From the NCBI GenBank assembly GCA_963169105.1, contig OY720642.1:20082965-20146964 (forward strand): 64,000 nucleotides of DNA. Direction: 5' to 3'. Position 1 is the first letter of the stretch; every line of letters begins with the position of its first letter. Source of the DNA: Ceriagrion tenellum. Its lineage: Eukaryota; Arthropoda; Insecta; Odonata; Coenagrionidae. The position numbers and the translations under genes are program-made. Shown in pieces: positions 24,460 to 35,766 of the stretch. The notes below the pieces were generated by a model. That model searched no databases, had not been told where the DNA came from, and saw nothing but the letters and a program-made list of their open reading frames with translations.

Positions 24460-24930
24460 GAACATCGCCCAATCTCACCTTTCGTTTTCTTCTTCCTTCT
24501 CACTCTTTCCCTCTATTTCGCGTTCCTCCGGGACGGTTGGGTCCGGCCTTCGTCTCAGGGCCAGCCTACCAACCCGCGTCCTATTCGTGTCCCGTCCTCT
24601 CATCCCTCTTTCCCCCCCGTAAGCCTCCCCCTCCACACTCCATCTCTCCCACGCTCTCATCTCCATCAAGTTTCTTCTTTATTAATCTCATCTTCCCCTT
24701 CTTCCTCGGGCGAGAATCCACTCCGTCCACCTCCTACTGTGCGAATTCCCTCCGCAGACCCATTCTCCCAACTCCTTCGGGTATAATTTTTCTCGCCACG
24801 TCCTGCGGTGATTATCGGATTGTGCTCCGCCTGATCGACCCGAAGGTTTGTCTTCGGTGTTCTCGGCTCCGGGAACCATGATCGCCGAATCCAGAAAATG
24901 CCATTTTCCTCGGTGATTCATGCAACCACT
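24460..24930. other. Pyrimidine-rich, GC-raised block
   Basis: C/T-rich on the + strand with simultaneous open frames on both strands (24421-24786, 24537-24881, 24475-24921). Read as low-complexity composition. Confidence 0.45.
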
Positions 24931-25590
24931 CCTTTCATTAGCTTCTTACTGGAAGTTCTTTGTGAATTATTCCCGCTCAGATTTTTGTGAACTTTTTTAC
25001 ACCTTTTTTGTAACGTTACATCTCTACCATACTTATTTTGTTGAACCTGCTATGCCACTATAAATCACTTGTATTCCTTAACAGAAACTGCTATAGGTTT
25101 GTACGAGTAAGAATTTATGGCATTGTTTTAGATTTATATAATATTTTAAGTTGAGTAATGCCAAAAAACCATTACATTTGATAAACACGTTTTGATTATT
25201 TGTTTAAATTCATTCAAAAGAAAATGACAATATATTTTAATTTAAAGGCTTTTACAATTGCCGAATCTCATGAGAGAATTATGTTTCACCAAGGAAATGG
25301 TTGCAGGCAGGAGTACTCCCTTTATGAAGACTGGTTGCTTGAAATCCCCTCGCGGAGACTGTTATCAAACTTTGTTGTCTAATGAATTTCCTCCCTTGGA
25401 CTTTTCGTCTTGGCCTCTGAGAAAGAAAAGTCCCATGTGGTAATGAGATCGTTGCTTTTTTCGTTCGTTCCATTAGTTCGACTTCTCCTATTTTTCCGAC
25501 CAGTATTAATCATTTATCTACGAGATGAATTCCGCAGGTGACGATATCTTGAAATCTTTTCACGTCATAATGAATTTTCATTCATCTTCC
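24931..25590. other. AT-rich non-coding DNA
   Basis: Nothing recognised. Confidence 0.4.
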
Positions 25591-25652
25591 CTATCCGAAT
25601 TCTTGGTTATTCCCCCTCGCGTTCGCCGCTGCCCTCGAATCTTTTTGCGGCG

Positions 25653-25735
25653 AAAGAGAGAGAGAGAGTGAGGGTGAGGGAGGGAGAAGGAGAGAGAGGG
25701 AGATAGAGAGAGAGAAAGAGATAGATAGAGAGAAG
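25653..25735. repeat. Imperfect GA microsatellite
   Basis: About 83 bases are almost purely A and G on the + strand (GAGAGA, GGGAGA and GATAGA units). It is set in a larger block (25590-26020) that turns from purine-rich to pyrimidine-rich just after it. Confidence 0.9.
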
Positions 25736-26020
25736 CGTGGATGGTGTCGGCCTCTGCACGCTGAGACTCCCTCGCTCACTGACACGCCCTCCCTCTCTGT
25801 CTTTAGATGTGTTCCTCTGAAAATTCACTCCGCCTTCCCCATCCCACCTCTTTTTCTCAGGGTCTCATTTCCATTCTTCATTCCCGATCCCTTCAAGCCA
25901 TGGACCCTCAGTTATTCCCTCTTCGTCCCGACCCCAAAAATCTTCTACTCCACCCGAATAAACCCTTCTGCCCTCTCCTTCCCTTTCCTACATCACCGCC
26001 CGCATTCCTTTAGCCCAAAC
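25736..26020. other. Pyrimidine-rich, GC-raised block
   Basis: C/T-rich on the + strand immediately after the GA tract. No gene signal. Confidence 0.4.
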
Positions 26021-27389
26021 TTTCCCGTTCTCGTTAGCTATTAATTAACATTGATTTAATGCATAGATTCCGCTGCTCTTTTTACCTCCATTTCTAATTT
26101 AGTCTGACCAATAAATCGTCGTTTTCCATTAGTGCAAAAGAATATTATTTGAAATATTTCAATGGAATATGCATGTACTGTATTTCAAGTATATTATATT
26201 CATTTAATTATGAAAATCTGCTGCTATTTTCCTGTAGTACAAATTAAACGGTCATTTATTTTGATAGAGGCAAATGCCTATTGCTTGAGTGCAATTAAAT
26301 ATGCGTGTGTCTAGTTGGGAATATATTTCAATCCTTATGTCATACTTGATGGATATTACATTATTGCCTGCATCCCGACACAGTGTTGTATTGTAGCACG
26401 TTATAGTGTGTAAAATAGCTTTTCCTGGGCAAACGTGTCCATATAAATCGGAAACTTTCAAATTTTTGTGCGTTAAAAACAGGGAAAACACAAAAATTAA
26501 ATTTGGATCTGATCATTCTGCATGTCCCGTATGGCTCTCGTCGTTTCTATATCTTATCAATTTTCGTTAAAATTTAGAAAATTTTACCAAGTTGGCAAGC
26601 GGCCAACCTCTGCTGGGATCTGTTGGGGTATTTTCGGTTACTGAGTAGAACTTGAAAATCACTAGAAAATTATTTCAAATGGTCTACCACCACATTAGCA
26701 CATAAATTCTCGATTTGTAAAAATTAAAATGAACCAATCGATAATTAAAGGAAAATATTTCATAGTATATTCCTGAGGACTTTTTCAGAGGAAAGTTACA
26801 TAATCTGTGTTGGAGACTAAAGCAGTTGGATAAAATATAACGTATTCAACCTTTTTTTCATGTTAATTCACTCCTCGAAAATTGATTTTGTTTAGTGTAG
26901 TCCAAGATATGGCTTCCTCTGATGATGACATAAATTAACTATTTTTTCTCTGCACAATGAATCGTTCTCTTCGGAATAATAATCCATAGTACAATGGGCA
27001 ATAAGCAGATAATCATGGAAGTAAAAAGTAAGAATACAGGGTATGATGATTATATGCAATCAGCCGTTGTAAAGAAGCAAATAGAATGTTGCATTAAGGC
27101 GAACTCTGTGTAAATGATGACTCTTGATTGGCTTCTAACGACCGCTAACTACGGCTCTCGTCTCTCATGGGCACTCATCTCTCTCCTCCGTACGCGTCAT
27201 CCAATCATAATTCCATAGTGGTAAATACGGATTCATTTTTCTTCCGGTAAATTTCCCATTCATACTCGTGGTAAAGCGGTGAATGACATCAACAGCCGAT
27301 GGTATCTCTTAGCAGGTCTCTGTAGGGATATTATCCCTCAGAATCTGAGGGAGTTTGAAAAAAGAACTCCGTTCTGGTTATATCATGGA
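26021..27389. other. AT-rich non-coding DNA
   Basis: No gene or repeat could be named. Confidence 0.4.
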
Positions 27390-27700
27390 GGTGACTAACA
27401 GCTTAACTCACTTGAACTGTAGGGGCTATGCGGGCAGGATGGTAGGAGAAGGGTTGCTTGGGGAATGGAGGACGGAGAGATAACCTATGTTGGAATAAAC
27501 ATACCCTTAACCAAAGGCATCTGACGGGGTCGTCTGTTTCACTTCCTATCCAAACCACTGGAAGTGCTTACCACACAGTGCCATAATAAGGGGTTGGGGT
27601 CCTCTTTACTAAGCCTCCTTCACTGCAGGAATTGAAATCAGGACCCTTGGAATTTAAAAATAGCTCTGTCACCGATACAACCATAACTAACACCCAATCT
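27390..27700 (-). mobile_element. Candidate tRNA-derived SINE
   Basis: On the minus strand, TGGTTGTATCGG (27683-27672) fits an RNA polymerase III A box at 11 of 12 positions. ATTTCAATTCC (27638-27628) fits a B box at 9 of 11. Their spacing of about 32 bases is normal for a tRNA head. The rest, toward lower coordinates, is a GC-richer body without open frames ending near CCTCCATG at about 27390. No A-rich tail or target duplication could be defined, so the edges are approximate. Confidence 0.4.
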
Positions 27701-28300
27701 TTCTACTAAATGGTCAGTTTAACGGTCATCTTCTGCGTACCATACTCCTCTACAAGCTTCAGCTCGAGTTTTCCTTCTTTAAGCCGAGAACTGTAGATTT
27801 TGGGTCGAGGTGTTTCTATTGCTGTTGCTTGATTGCACAATATAACCAAAGCTTATACCTAGCATAAACCTACCTTGCAAAGCGCTGCAACGTCAGAATC
27901 AGTAAGTTGTTTGGGAGGAATGGCGTGCTTTACTGTAAAAGATGATTTTTCTTATCATGAATTAGAATCTTAATGTCCGGATTCGCACCGGGTGCTTTTA
28001 GTGAAATTTTCCGTTAAGTTTTAAATTTAAAGGGACTTCTTCTTTAGCCTGTCGCAAAAATGGAGCGTTTAGATTATAATTCCAGTTCACTTGAATGGGT
28101 ATTTTTATTACGAAATATGCGCATACACGAAGCGAGATTAAAAAGTATAACCTTTTGGTAGCTAGGCTGCAACCGATCTGGCACCCAAGGCGGGACTTCA
28201 TATTTTCTAGTCACTTTCGCGGGATTACATCTTCGGACCGTGTCTGAACTTAGCAGGAGGTTTGATCTCAGAATACTTGCTCCGATGAATACGCGAAACT
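27701..28300. other. Non-coding DNA
   Basis: Nothing recognised; the minus frame at 27998-28201 has no motif. Confidence 0.4.
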
Positions 28301-29220
28301 CTCGCCCTCAAAGCCTTCTAATTTGTCGACTCGTTCCCCCCTTCATTTCATGCCGCATTCTCACTTGAGCCATACCGCTCCCACCCTTAATCTCTACCCT
28401 TTCCCTGGGCATGGAGACATTCATCTCATTCTTTTCGCTCCTTCCATATTTCCCCTCGAGTCTTTTCTTCATCCCGTTCTTCCCCGTCTGAGCCACCAAA
28501 CCACCACTGTAATTCCTCCTTCCCCAGCCAGCCTTCCCCTGCGGGACTCTCACTCACTCTCCCCGCCGATCGCTAGGCATCCCTCTTCCCGTCCAGGAGC
28601 CTACGCCATTCTTCCAACCTCACTTCTCTCTCACTTACATTAATCCCGCTCCTTTCCGTAAATTCTCCTCGCAAAACTCCTTGGACCCTTAATTTCCGCG
28701 ACTGATTCATGCACTCTCCCTCATTCCCCTGCCTTCTCCCCATCCCACTCCTCCTGGAACTCTACCCCCCCTTCCTCTTCCCCTAACACTCTCTTTCTAC
28801 CCCTCACAACGTCCCGCAAACTCCTTGAGGCCTTAGCTCCTTACCCTACCTTGCGATTTATCTCTTTAACTCCAATCTCCTTTCCCTCTCTCTTCGCTAC
28901 TCGTCCCTCTCTCTCTCCTCGATTCTTACCTCAAGGCAATCCATCATCCACTCCAAACGTCTTCTGGGCCGCACTGCCTTCGGAACTTTATACAAGTTTT
29001 CTATCAGTCGGACATAAAACGGCCGCGCTCCGCCGGGGAACGGGGGTGTGGGCGGTGTTGAAGAGGGTGTAAGGGGTGAATTCTAGTTAAACAGTTAAAC
29101 TGTGGCGTGGCGGAGCGAGTATTAATGGCGTGGAGGAGAACGTGGCGGAGGGAGGGTCGTCATCAATCGATTAACTCGGCGGCTTCGAGCTGTTTATAAT
29201 GGAGGGCACAGAGAGAAGTG
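28301..29220. other. Pyrimidine-rich block switching to purine-rich
   Basis: The + strand is C/T-rich from about 28320 to 28980 and then abruptly G/A-rich to about 29220 (GGCGGTGTTGAAGAGGGTG, GGCGTGGAGGAGAACGTGG). The frames at 28308-28643 and 28851-29072 are compositional. The C-rich to G-rich switch within one block recurs at 42.6-43.3 kb. Confidence 0.45.
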
Positions 29221-30318
29221 TCGCAAGGTCCTTCTTGCGGCACAGGCCGCTCCGATTCCATTTCAATTCCTTTTACCCTTGTGGAGTTATTGTTTTTTTA
29301 TATTTTTTCTCAAAAAAGACTTAAATAAGACAATAAAAATAAGACAAAAGAAAGTTTCTGAATTTGCGAACGAAAATGTGATGTGAATGTGAAACTGAGG
29401 ACAAGAATTCAATTAAGTGACTTTTGATAGTGAGAGTAGACACATTTGGGTGTTTTATACCGAGTCCCCCTATAGCATCCAAATTTTTCTTTGGAACTGA
29501 ATGCGCATTTTCTTATTTCCATTGAAACTTGATACTTGTTAAACTCAGAGCACCGATGATTACTGCCTCATCGTATTCATAAACCAAGTGGGGGCAAGTG
29601 AAATGTTTATAGGAATTTGTTTTTTACAAATTCAGGAACGGATCTAAATTTTTGAATTTTTGTTTACATTTGTCCAAGTATTGAAACAATGTGTACCTAT
29701 TAAATAGCCTGTGTGAAAAAAACTGACAGAGGTGTTAATTCGAAATTGTGGCATTTTGTGAGAAATTACTCTTTATCATCTATGTTGAAACTTATCAAAC
29801 AAGTTTTAATGAATGGGTATTAAAGACGTACTATTTGACAAGCTCTTAGTGCTACGCCACATAATTTTCCTCTCATCAGTGGATGCAGTCAGGTTCATGC
29901 TTCTGGGCGCGAATATCCTTTCATTTTACTCCGTAGTGCGTTGCTCTTCCAGTCAAAATCTTGATAATCAACCTGTGAAAGACAGCGGCGTAAGTAGCTG
30001 ATAGGAGAGATTAACCTCAGCTCCAGTTTTTCCCGTAAAAAAGTTGTATATTTATCACTATAATGTTTGTTTCAGACGTACTCGCTGTAAAATGATCCTT
30101 ATTATAGCATTTATCTTCCAAACATTCACCTACCTCACTCTTTTGTGAATATTGGCCGTCATTCGCACCATTCCCGGTTTCAAGGTTACCCATAAAACCA
30201 TTTTAACACTTCTAAAATTGGCTCCACTTCGCATTAAAAAGCCAGTAAGATTCCGGAAAGGAGAAACATGAACTAGAATTTGGATTTTTGTTTAACATTC
30301 TAGCAGTACTGCACCAAA
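29221..30318. other. AT-rich non-coding DNA
   Basis: No gene or repeat could be recognised. Confidence 0.4.
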
Positions 30319-30465
30319 TGGTTACCTAAGGGATAAAGGTTCCTCGGGTTTTCCACCGGGTGAGCAGGTCCATGGGGCTCCATGGACCTGCTCACCCGAT
30401 GGAAAACCCGAGAAACCTTTATCCATCAGATACGCCGGGAAAATCTGAGATCCTGGTTACCTAAG
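30319..30465. mobile_element. Hairpin insert flanked by 12-bp direct repeats
   Basis: A 123-base insert (30331-30453) lies between two identical TGGTTACCTAAG copies (30319-30330 and 30454-30465). Those copies look like a target-site duplication. Bases 30331-30375 and 30380-30424 form a near-perfect hairpin: 43 of 45 positions pair, with a 4-base GGCT loop and CCATGG at the tip. A 29-base 3' tail (ATCAGATACGCCGGGAAAAT onward) completes it. A duplication of this length fits target-primed retrotransposition of a structured RNA better than cut-and-paste. No coding capacity, A box or B box was seen. A foldback DNA element is the alternative. Confidence 0.65.
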
Positions 30466-31540
30466 TCTTACTTTTCTACATAACGCTGAATAAATCAAAA
30501 TAATGGGGAAACAGGGAAATTCGTAGTCTTGTGATAGTGGCTCATTTTTTTCTGTTGGATACCTCACTACCTCATTTAACCTGGCGTTCATCATCACCGT
30601 AGATTTATTGCTCCTATATTAATGGCTATTTTTTCGTTACCGTAAGGCTCAGGATTATGAGAAATTGTAGCGACAACACCTTACGCCGTATTCATTTCTT
30701 GTAGTACTTTAAATGCTATTGTTAAGGGTTTTTGGTAATGAAATGACTACAGCTTGGCTGAAAAGCTATGAAGATTTCCATCTTTCCCAATCCGTGTAGC
30801 CTGTATTCCCTGGAATGACTCTGAAACTACCGGTAGTTTCCACAACCATTTTCTTATTTTTATGCGAGGCAACCTGTTTTAATTAAGAGTGGAAAGTATT
30901 TTATTTCATTAAAAGAAGAGTCTTAGGTCAATTTATATATCGTAAGAATTCTATGGAGATAAAAGACTTTGAGATAATGGAATCAGCTACAACTTCTGCC
31001 AGAAATTTCTCTCAGCATATGGCTGAGGGGTGTAGAGTAAAAATCCTGCTTGAACTAACCTCAAGAGAGAATAATTGTACCTCCGGTGGCTGTCAGTTTG
31101 GCTGGGATACACGTATAGGACTTCTATGTTCACAATGATGTTTTTTAGCAGTAGTGATACATTTACTAGTTGGTGATGTTGTTAAATTCGTTTTTTCCGA
31201 TTGCTAGCGGGCTATTTATACATAAAATTTGTGAAATTAAATCTCTTGATAATTCATAGAAGGAAATTTGAATATCGTCAACGTTCCCTGCGATACTGAC
31301 TGAGAGACGAGTCAACGTGACTTTTAGAATCCATTGTTCAATGTATTTATTTTATTTTTTCAATACAGATTACAATTCAAATAGAGCGTAGTGATTTTCT
31401 GAATTAACTGAGGAAAAGCTATTATTAGGCTGATAAATTTATACATGACGTGAAAATTTATTTCTTTGACTATAGAGAAAATAAATATATAAAACCTAAG
31501 GTTGAATAATAGGATTTTTTGCGCGCGGTGAGGCTGGACA
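30466..31540. other. AT-rich non-coding DNA
   Basis: Nothing recognised. Frames at 30953-31138 and 31360-31557 have no motif. Confidence 0.4.
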
Positions 31541-31960
31541 TTTAAATGCTCGACCACTTTTGTCGTCGTAGCTGCGAAATGACTTTGTATAGTTTTCCTC
31601 GACTACGGCTCATTTGTTCCTTCTAAACTCCATTCTGTTCTCCCCCTTCATGCCCACAGGAGTGCTTTGTGTATCCAGATCGAGTACACAACTTCGAAAT
31701 TGGCAGATGTTTCAAGTACACGTATGACTGAAAGGCAGCGGTATCCACCAACGGGTGAGCCAAACCGCAGTTTCCCCTCCCTGTGCTGCTTAATTATAGA
31801 AGTTCAAACATCAGAATGGTATTCGCGTTACATTCGGCCACATTGGCAGAAGCAGATTAAAGTGATTCGGAGGGGGAATACTCGGGTGAAGGGAAGATTA
31901 ATTTAACTCAGTGTCATCAACACATTTTTCACTGTGAAACGGAGTGAAACATAATATTCC
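31541..31960. other. GC-balanced island
   Basis: Less AT-rich than both sides. A pyrimidine tract ends in CCCACAG at about 31660, resembling a 3' splice site. It is followed by 22 open codons in one frame (ECFVYPDRVHNFEIGRCFK and on, then a stop) and 79 in another (31667-31906). Neither is recognised. It could be a conserved non-coding element or a terminal exon. Confidence 0.2.
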
Positions 31961-33670
31961 GAATGAGTCATTGCGCAGTTGATTCATGAATGTGAAAGTC
32001 CGTGATTCCGGTCGATCATAAGAAGGAATTTTGTGTGTCATTATTCTAATAAAACTGAAATGGCTTTCAAGTAATACGACTAGGTAAACAAGTAAGGAAA
32101 AAGTAAGAAAGTACTTCAGAGTAAGATAAAGTTAGTAAAGTTTAAAGTAATTCAGTAAGTAAAGTTAACAGTTAACTTGCCTTTAAAATCAAGAAAAGTT
32201 ATCAGGAATGCAAAACGTGCAATGTCGACGCTAAAAGATGATGCCTGATGCAGGAATCCTATTTTTATCTCAATGTATGCCTATTTGATCATTTAACCAT
32301 TATATGAAAAATCATAAATTAACTTAAATAAATGATGGAATCTTTGTAAAATTTCAGTCATTTTAATTAGGTGACCCGTTTTAATCCATCAGTAGACATG
32401 ATTTCCCAAAGATATCCACTGTTGGATGGGACCTAATTGTCTTATTTATAGGCCTTCGAGATTGAACAGAGATTCAACCGCATGGATATAGATGGTATGA
32501 CATACATATTGATGACATTTTTCTTACAAAACAATGAAATAATTTGGATGCTGCCATACAAGGGTAAAATTGATGGAGAAGTAAAAGTCGGTTTAATATA
32601 AAGTTACACTTAGCAAATCCTTATCAAAGTCGTACTAATACAGTGCCCAAAAAAGGATTACCCGGTAGCATACTGTGAAAGTTTTATATGTCCTCATGGT
32701 GTTAATTAACTTATAAATAGTGTTTTTATGATAAAATAAAAATCCAATTCCATTTCTCAAAACTCATTACTTCACCCTAATTCTCTCCTAAAAAGTCTGA
32801 AGGCCTGTCATTTTTTAAGTGATAGGAATTTTGTCTTGAGAAGCATCTATTTATGCTTAAACAATATGTCCTTTCTTCATATCTACAGAAAGTGCTAGTA
32901 ATTGGCTACATGAAATAATATTAGCTTTTTTAGTGTTATTTCCCAAACCGCGACACACCTATATTTTTGGTGATCATATCAATGTCTAGTTGTAGTATTT
33001 TATTTTTTATCAAGAACAACTAAATTATAACAGTCAGTGATAAGGTTTTTTTCTCGTATTTGCTCATGGTCTCTCTGGTAGACTATATTTGTCTTACCAT
33101 AACAAACTAATTTATGATCAGAAGAGCTGTCAGGGAGTCATTTCTTTGATAGACATCTCGAAAAACAGGCGGTAATGTACATTAATAATTGTTGAATGAG
33201 AATTTGGGAAATAGAAATGACTCGTTTAAATGGCGATAAAGAAGGCTGCTTCCTGCTAAAATTCGAATAACATAAGAATGATATCAGCTAAGTTATTTAG
33301 ATTCCTTAATGAAATATTTTCTTTTGAGAAGTACATAGTGATCGAGAGATATGATGCAGTGATTCTGGATATAACATCAAAGCGCGAAGGTTCTGAAGTG
33401 GCATAAAAATCTCAAAATCGTGGGACAACTATCATCTTCCTCATTAAAGGGCCTATTTAGAAAATCTACAGGTTGATGTAAAAATGAAACGACTATATTA
33501 ACATTTAATATCCAAATTTTTTAACGGTTTTAGGTTTATGTAAAAATGAAAGGGTTTTCTAGGTTGAACAATTTTAACGCAGTACAAATGAGTCTTATTG
33601 CCCTAACCCTAACACTATTTTGTTGATGATTTAAAGAACATGTATGTAACGTATTAAGTAACCCTATAAT
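31961..33670. other. AT-rich DNA with low-complexity tract
   Basis: Around 32068-32172 there is an irregular tract rich in AAGTAA and AGTAAAG words. The rest holds nothing recognisable. Confidence 0.4.
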
Positions 33671-33930
33671 ATCATTCCATCGTCTATACAAATGCTATCC
33701 ATTCCATTTCCTCTTTTCCTTTCCATTATTCTCTCTTCCGCAATAATCCTTCCTCTTGTTCAGATCCCAAAGCGAGTCATTTTTTTAACCTTTCGAGTCT
33801 ACCCTCTCGTTTTCCCATTATATGCGCGCCACGGGTATTTCTCCCTGAGTCTTGGGCTATGCATTCCTTTCCCGTCAACACATTAGCGAATTTCGTCTCA
33901 CAAGATTTTTCCATTACTCTTTTTTCCTGC
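33671..33930. other. Short pyrimidine-rich block
   Basis: C/T-rich on the + strand; the 64-codon frame at 33692-33886 is compositional. Confidence 0.4.
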
Positions 33931-35766
33931 CTACTCCATGATCTGGATCATAATCAGAAGTGAAAAAAAGTGACTTTGATGATGTATGGCACTCAGAGGG
34001 TTTCGAAATTAGTGCCGTTTTGCCAATCGATAACTCGTGGTCGCTGTAGATAAGGTCATGTCATTTACGTCGCTCATTTATCACGGCCTGTTTCACTTGA
34101 TAAATGAAGTACCAAACGTTCGATGAGATAGTACGCCAGAGGATTTACAATGGCTTTCTACAGTCGAGGGAATTAAATATTCGCCAATTTTACTGCTTTT
34201 AATTTGAACTTTATTAAGGCAGCAGACTAATTTTGTACCAAATTACGTACAAGACTATAATATGCATGCAATGAATAATTGGCAAACTAGACTTTACACA
34301 GCTTTGGAAAATGTTGCCCTTGTAAAATGAATGATGTTAAAATGTCAACGTTTTTATTAGAAGCGCATAATTGTTATAGTCGTACAAAAGTTTTGGGCAT
34401 TGCAAATAAACTGTATGAGGATAATTGTCATTCCCTAAGGATGAGCAATCACCATCATACTTGTTAGATCTTAATGGTATTCAGAGTTGTGAACTACTCA
34501 TTAAGATGATTGAAGGAATGATAATAAGTTTAGAGTACCAATCGATTGTCAAGAAAAATTTTCAATTTGAAGATCTGGTTTTGCAGGATTCATTTACACC
34601 TCAGAGTTACGAAAAAATTATCACTGCCGAAAGGGGATTCCATGTTGAAAATTTATCGTGAAGTTATTGCACAGACAGCGTCTCTGACTTCGTTGTTAAC
34701 AGACGTTTACCATGTCTATTCATTGCAAAATGTATCGTTAAATGTCCTATTAGATTATATGAGTGCATTTGTTTTTATTATGGGTGTTTGTTATGCGTTG
34801 TGGCGATTTTCTGTGACCTAATCGGTAAATCATCCACTGCGTGCCTTTTTTGATTGTACGCTAAAGCGTTTTTGGGTGCTTTTTTCAAAACCGCATGCTT
34901 GAGCCTGGATAAAAATTCAATAAAAATATCTCTAATTTTGTTCATCAACGATGGGAATATATCTAACATGGTATGAACAATATTTTTAATTTTTGTTTGT
35001 GACAAAAACTACGGGTACTATATTTTCTGCCAATTGAGCACTCCAACAGTGAATTTCTTTAATGAACTCCGTTCTTCTCCGTCATTGTACAATGTTTTAA
35101 TTGGTAAGTAATTTTTTTCAAACTTTAAAAATACAGTAGTATTTTAAATCAAGATGAGACCCCTAAGACTTTATTCCTTTGCTAATATTTGTAAAAGAAC
35201 TCCGTTCTGCTCCCCTTAAACCATTTCCTTTGATTTATTGTACCCTTATGTACGAAAAAATATCTTTTGATTGATGATTGCGTTCAAATTGGTGCATAGG
35301 AACGAAGTGGAATGGCCATTTATACCTCGCTTTTTTATTTTTTCAGCATAGCGGAACATTTTCATGACTAGAGGAACAATATCACATCACTGATTCTCTC
35401 AACAAGGTGACATCTTCGGACGGCTACAGTGACGGTGATATGATACAGCCTTGTAACTTAGTGTTCCGGTGCTGATAACTATTTTACTACTCTTGGAAGG
35501 TAAGTGCACATAACTTGAGAGGGTTATTAAATATGCTGGTCATAAAAGTTCGAGACTACACAGCCAGTATTTGCTTTATAGTCTATACTTTTGAATAACA
35601 AAATAAAAGACCGTATTAAGCTATATATTTTTGCGGTAATATCGCTTTTACTATGTGTATTGTACCCTTAACACTACTGATTTAAAAACTCAAGGGTCAC
35701 TAAACTGCGGCTTATATTTGCGTCAGTACTTGTTGCGGTAAGTGAAAATAGTTGTTATAGCACTGC
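33931..35766. other. AT-rich non-coding DNA
   Basis: Two overlapping + frames (34425-34661 and 34546-34821) have no recognised domain. GAACTCCGTTCT occurs near 35065 and again near 35199, and a third time at 27365. Confidence 0.35.
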
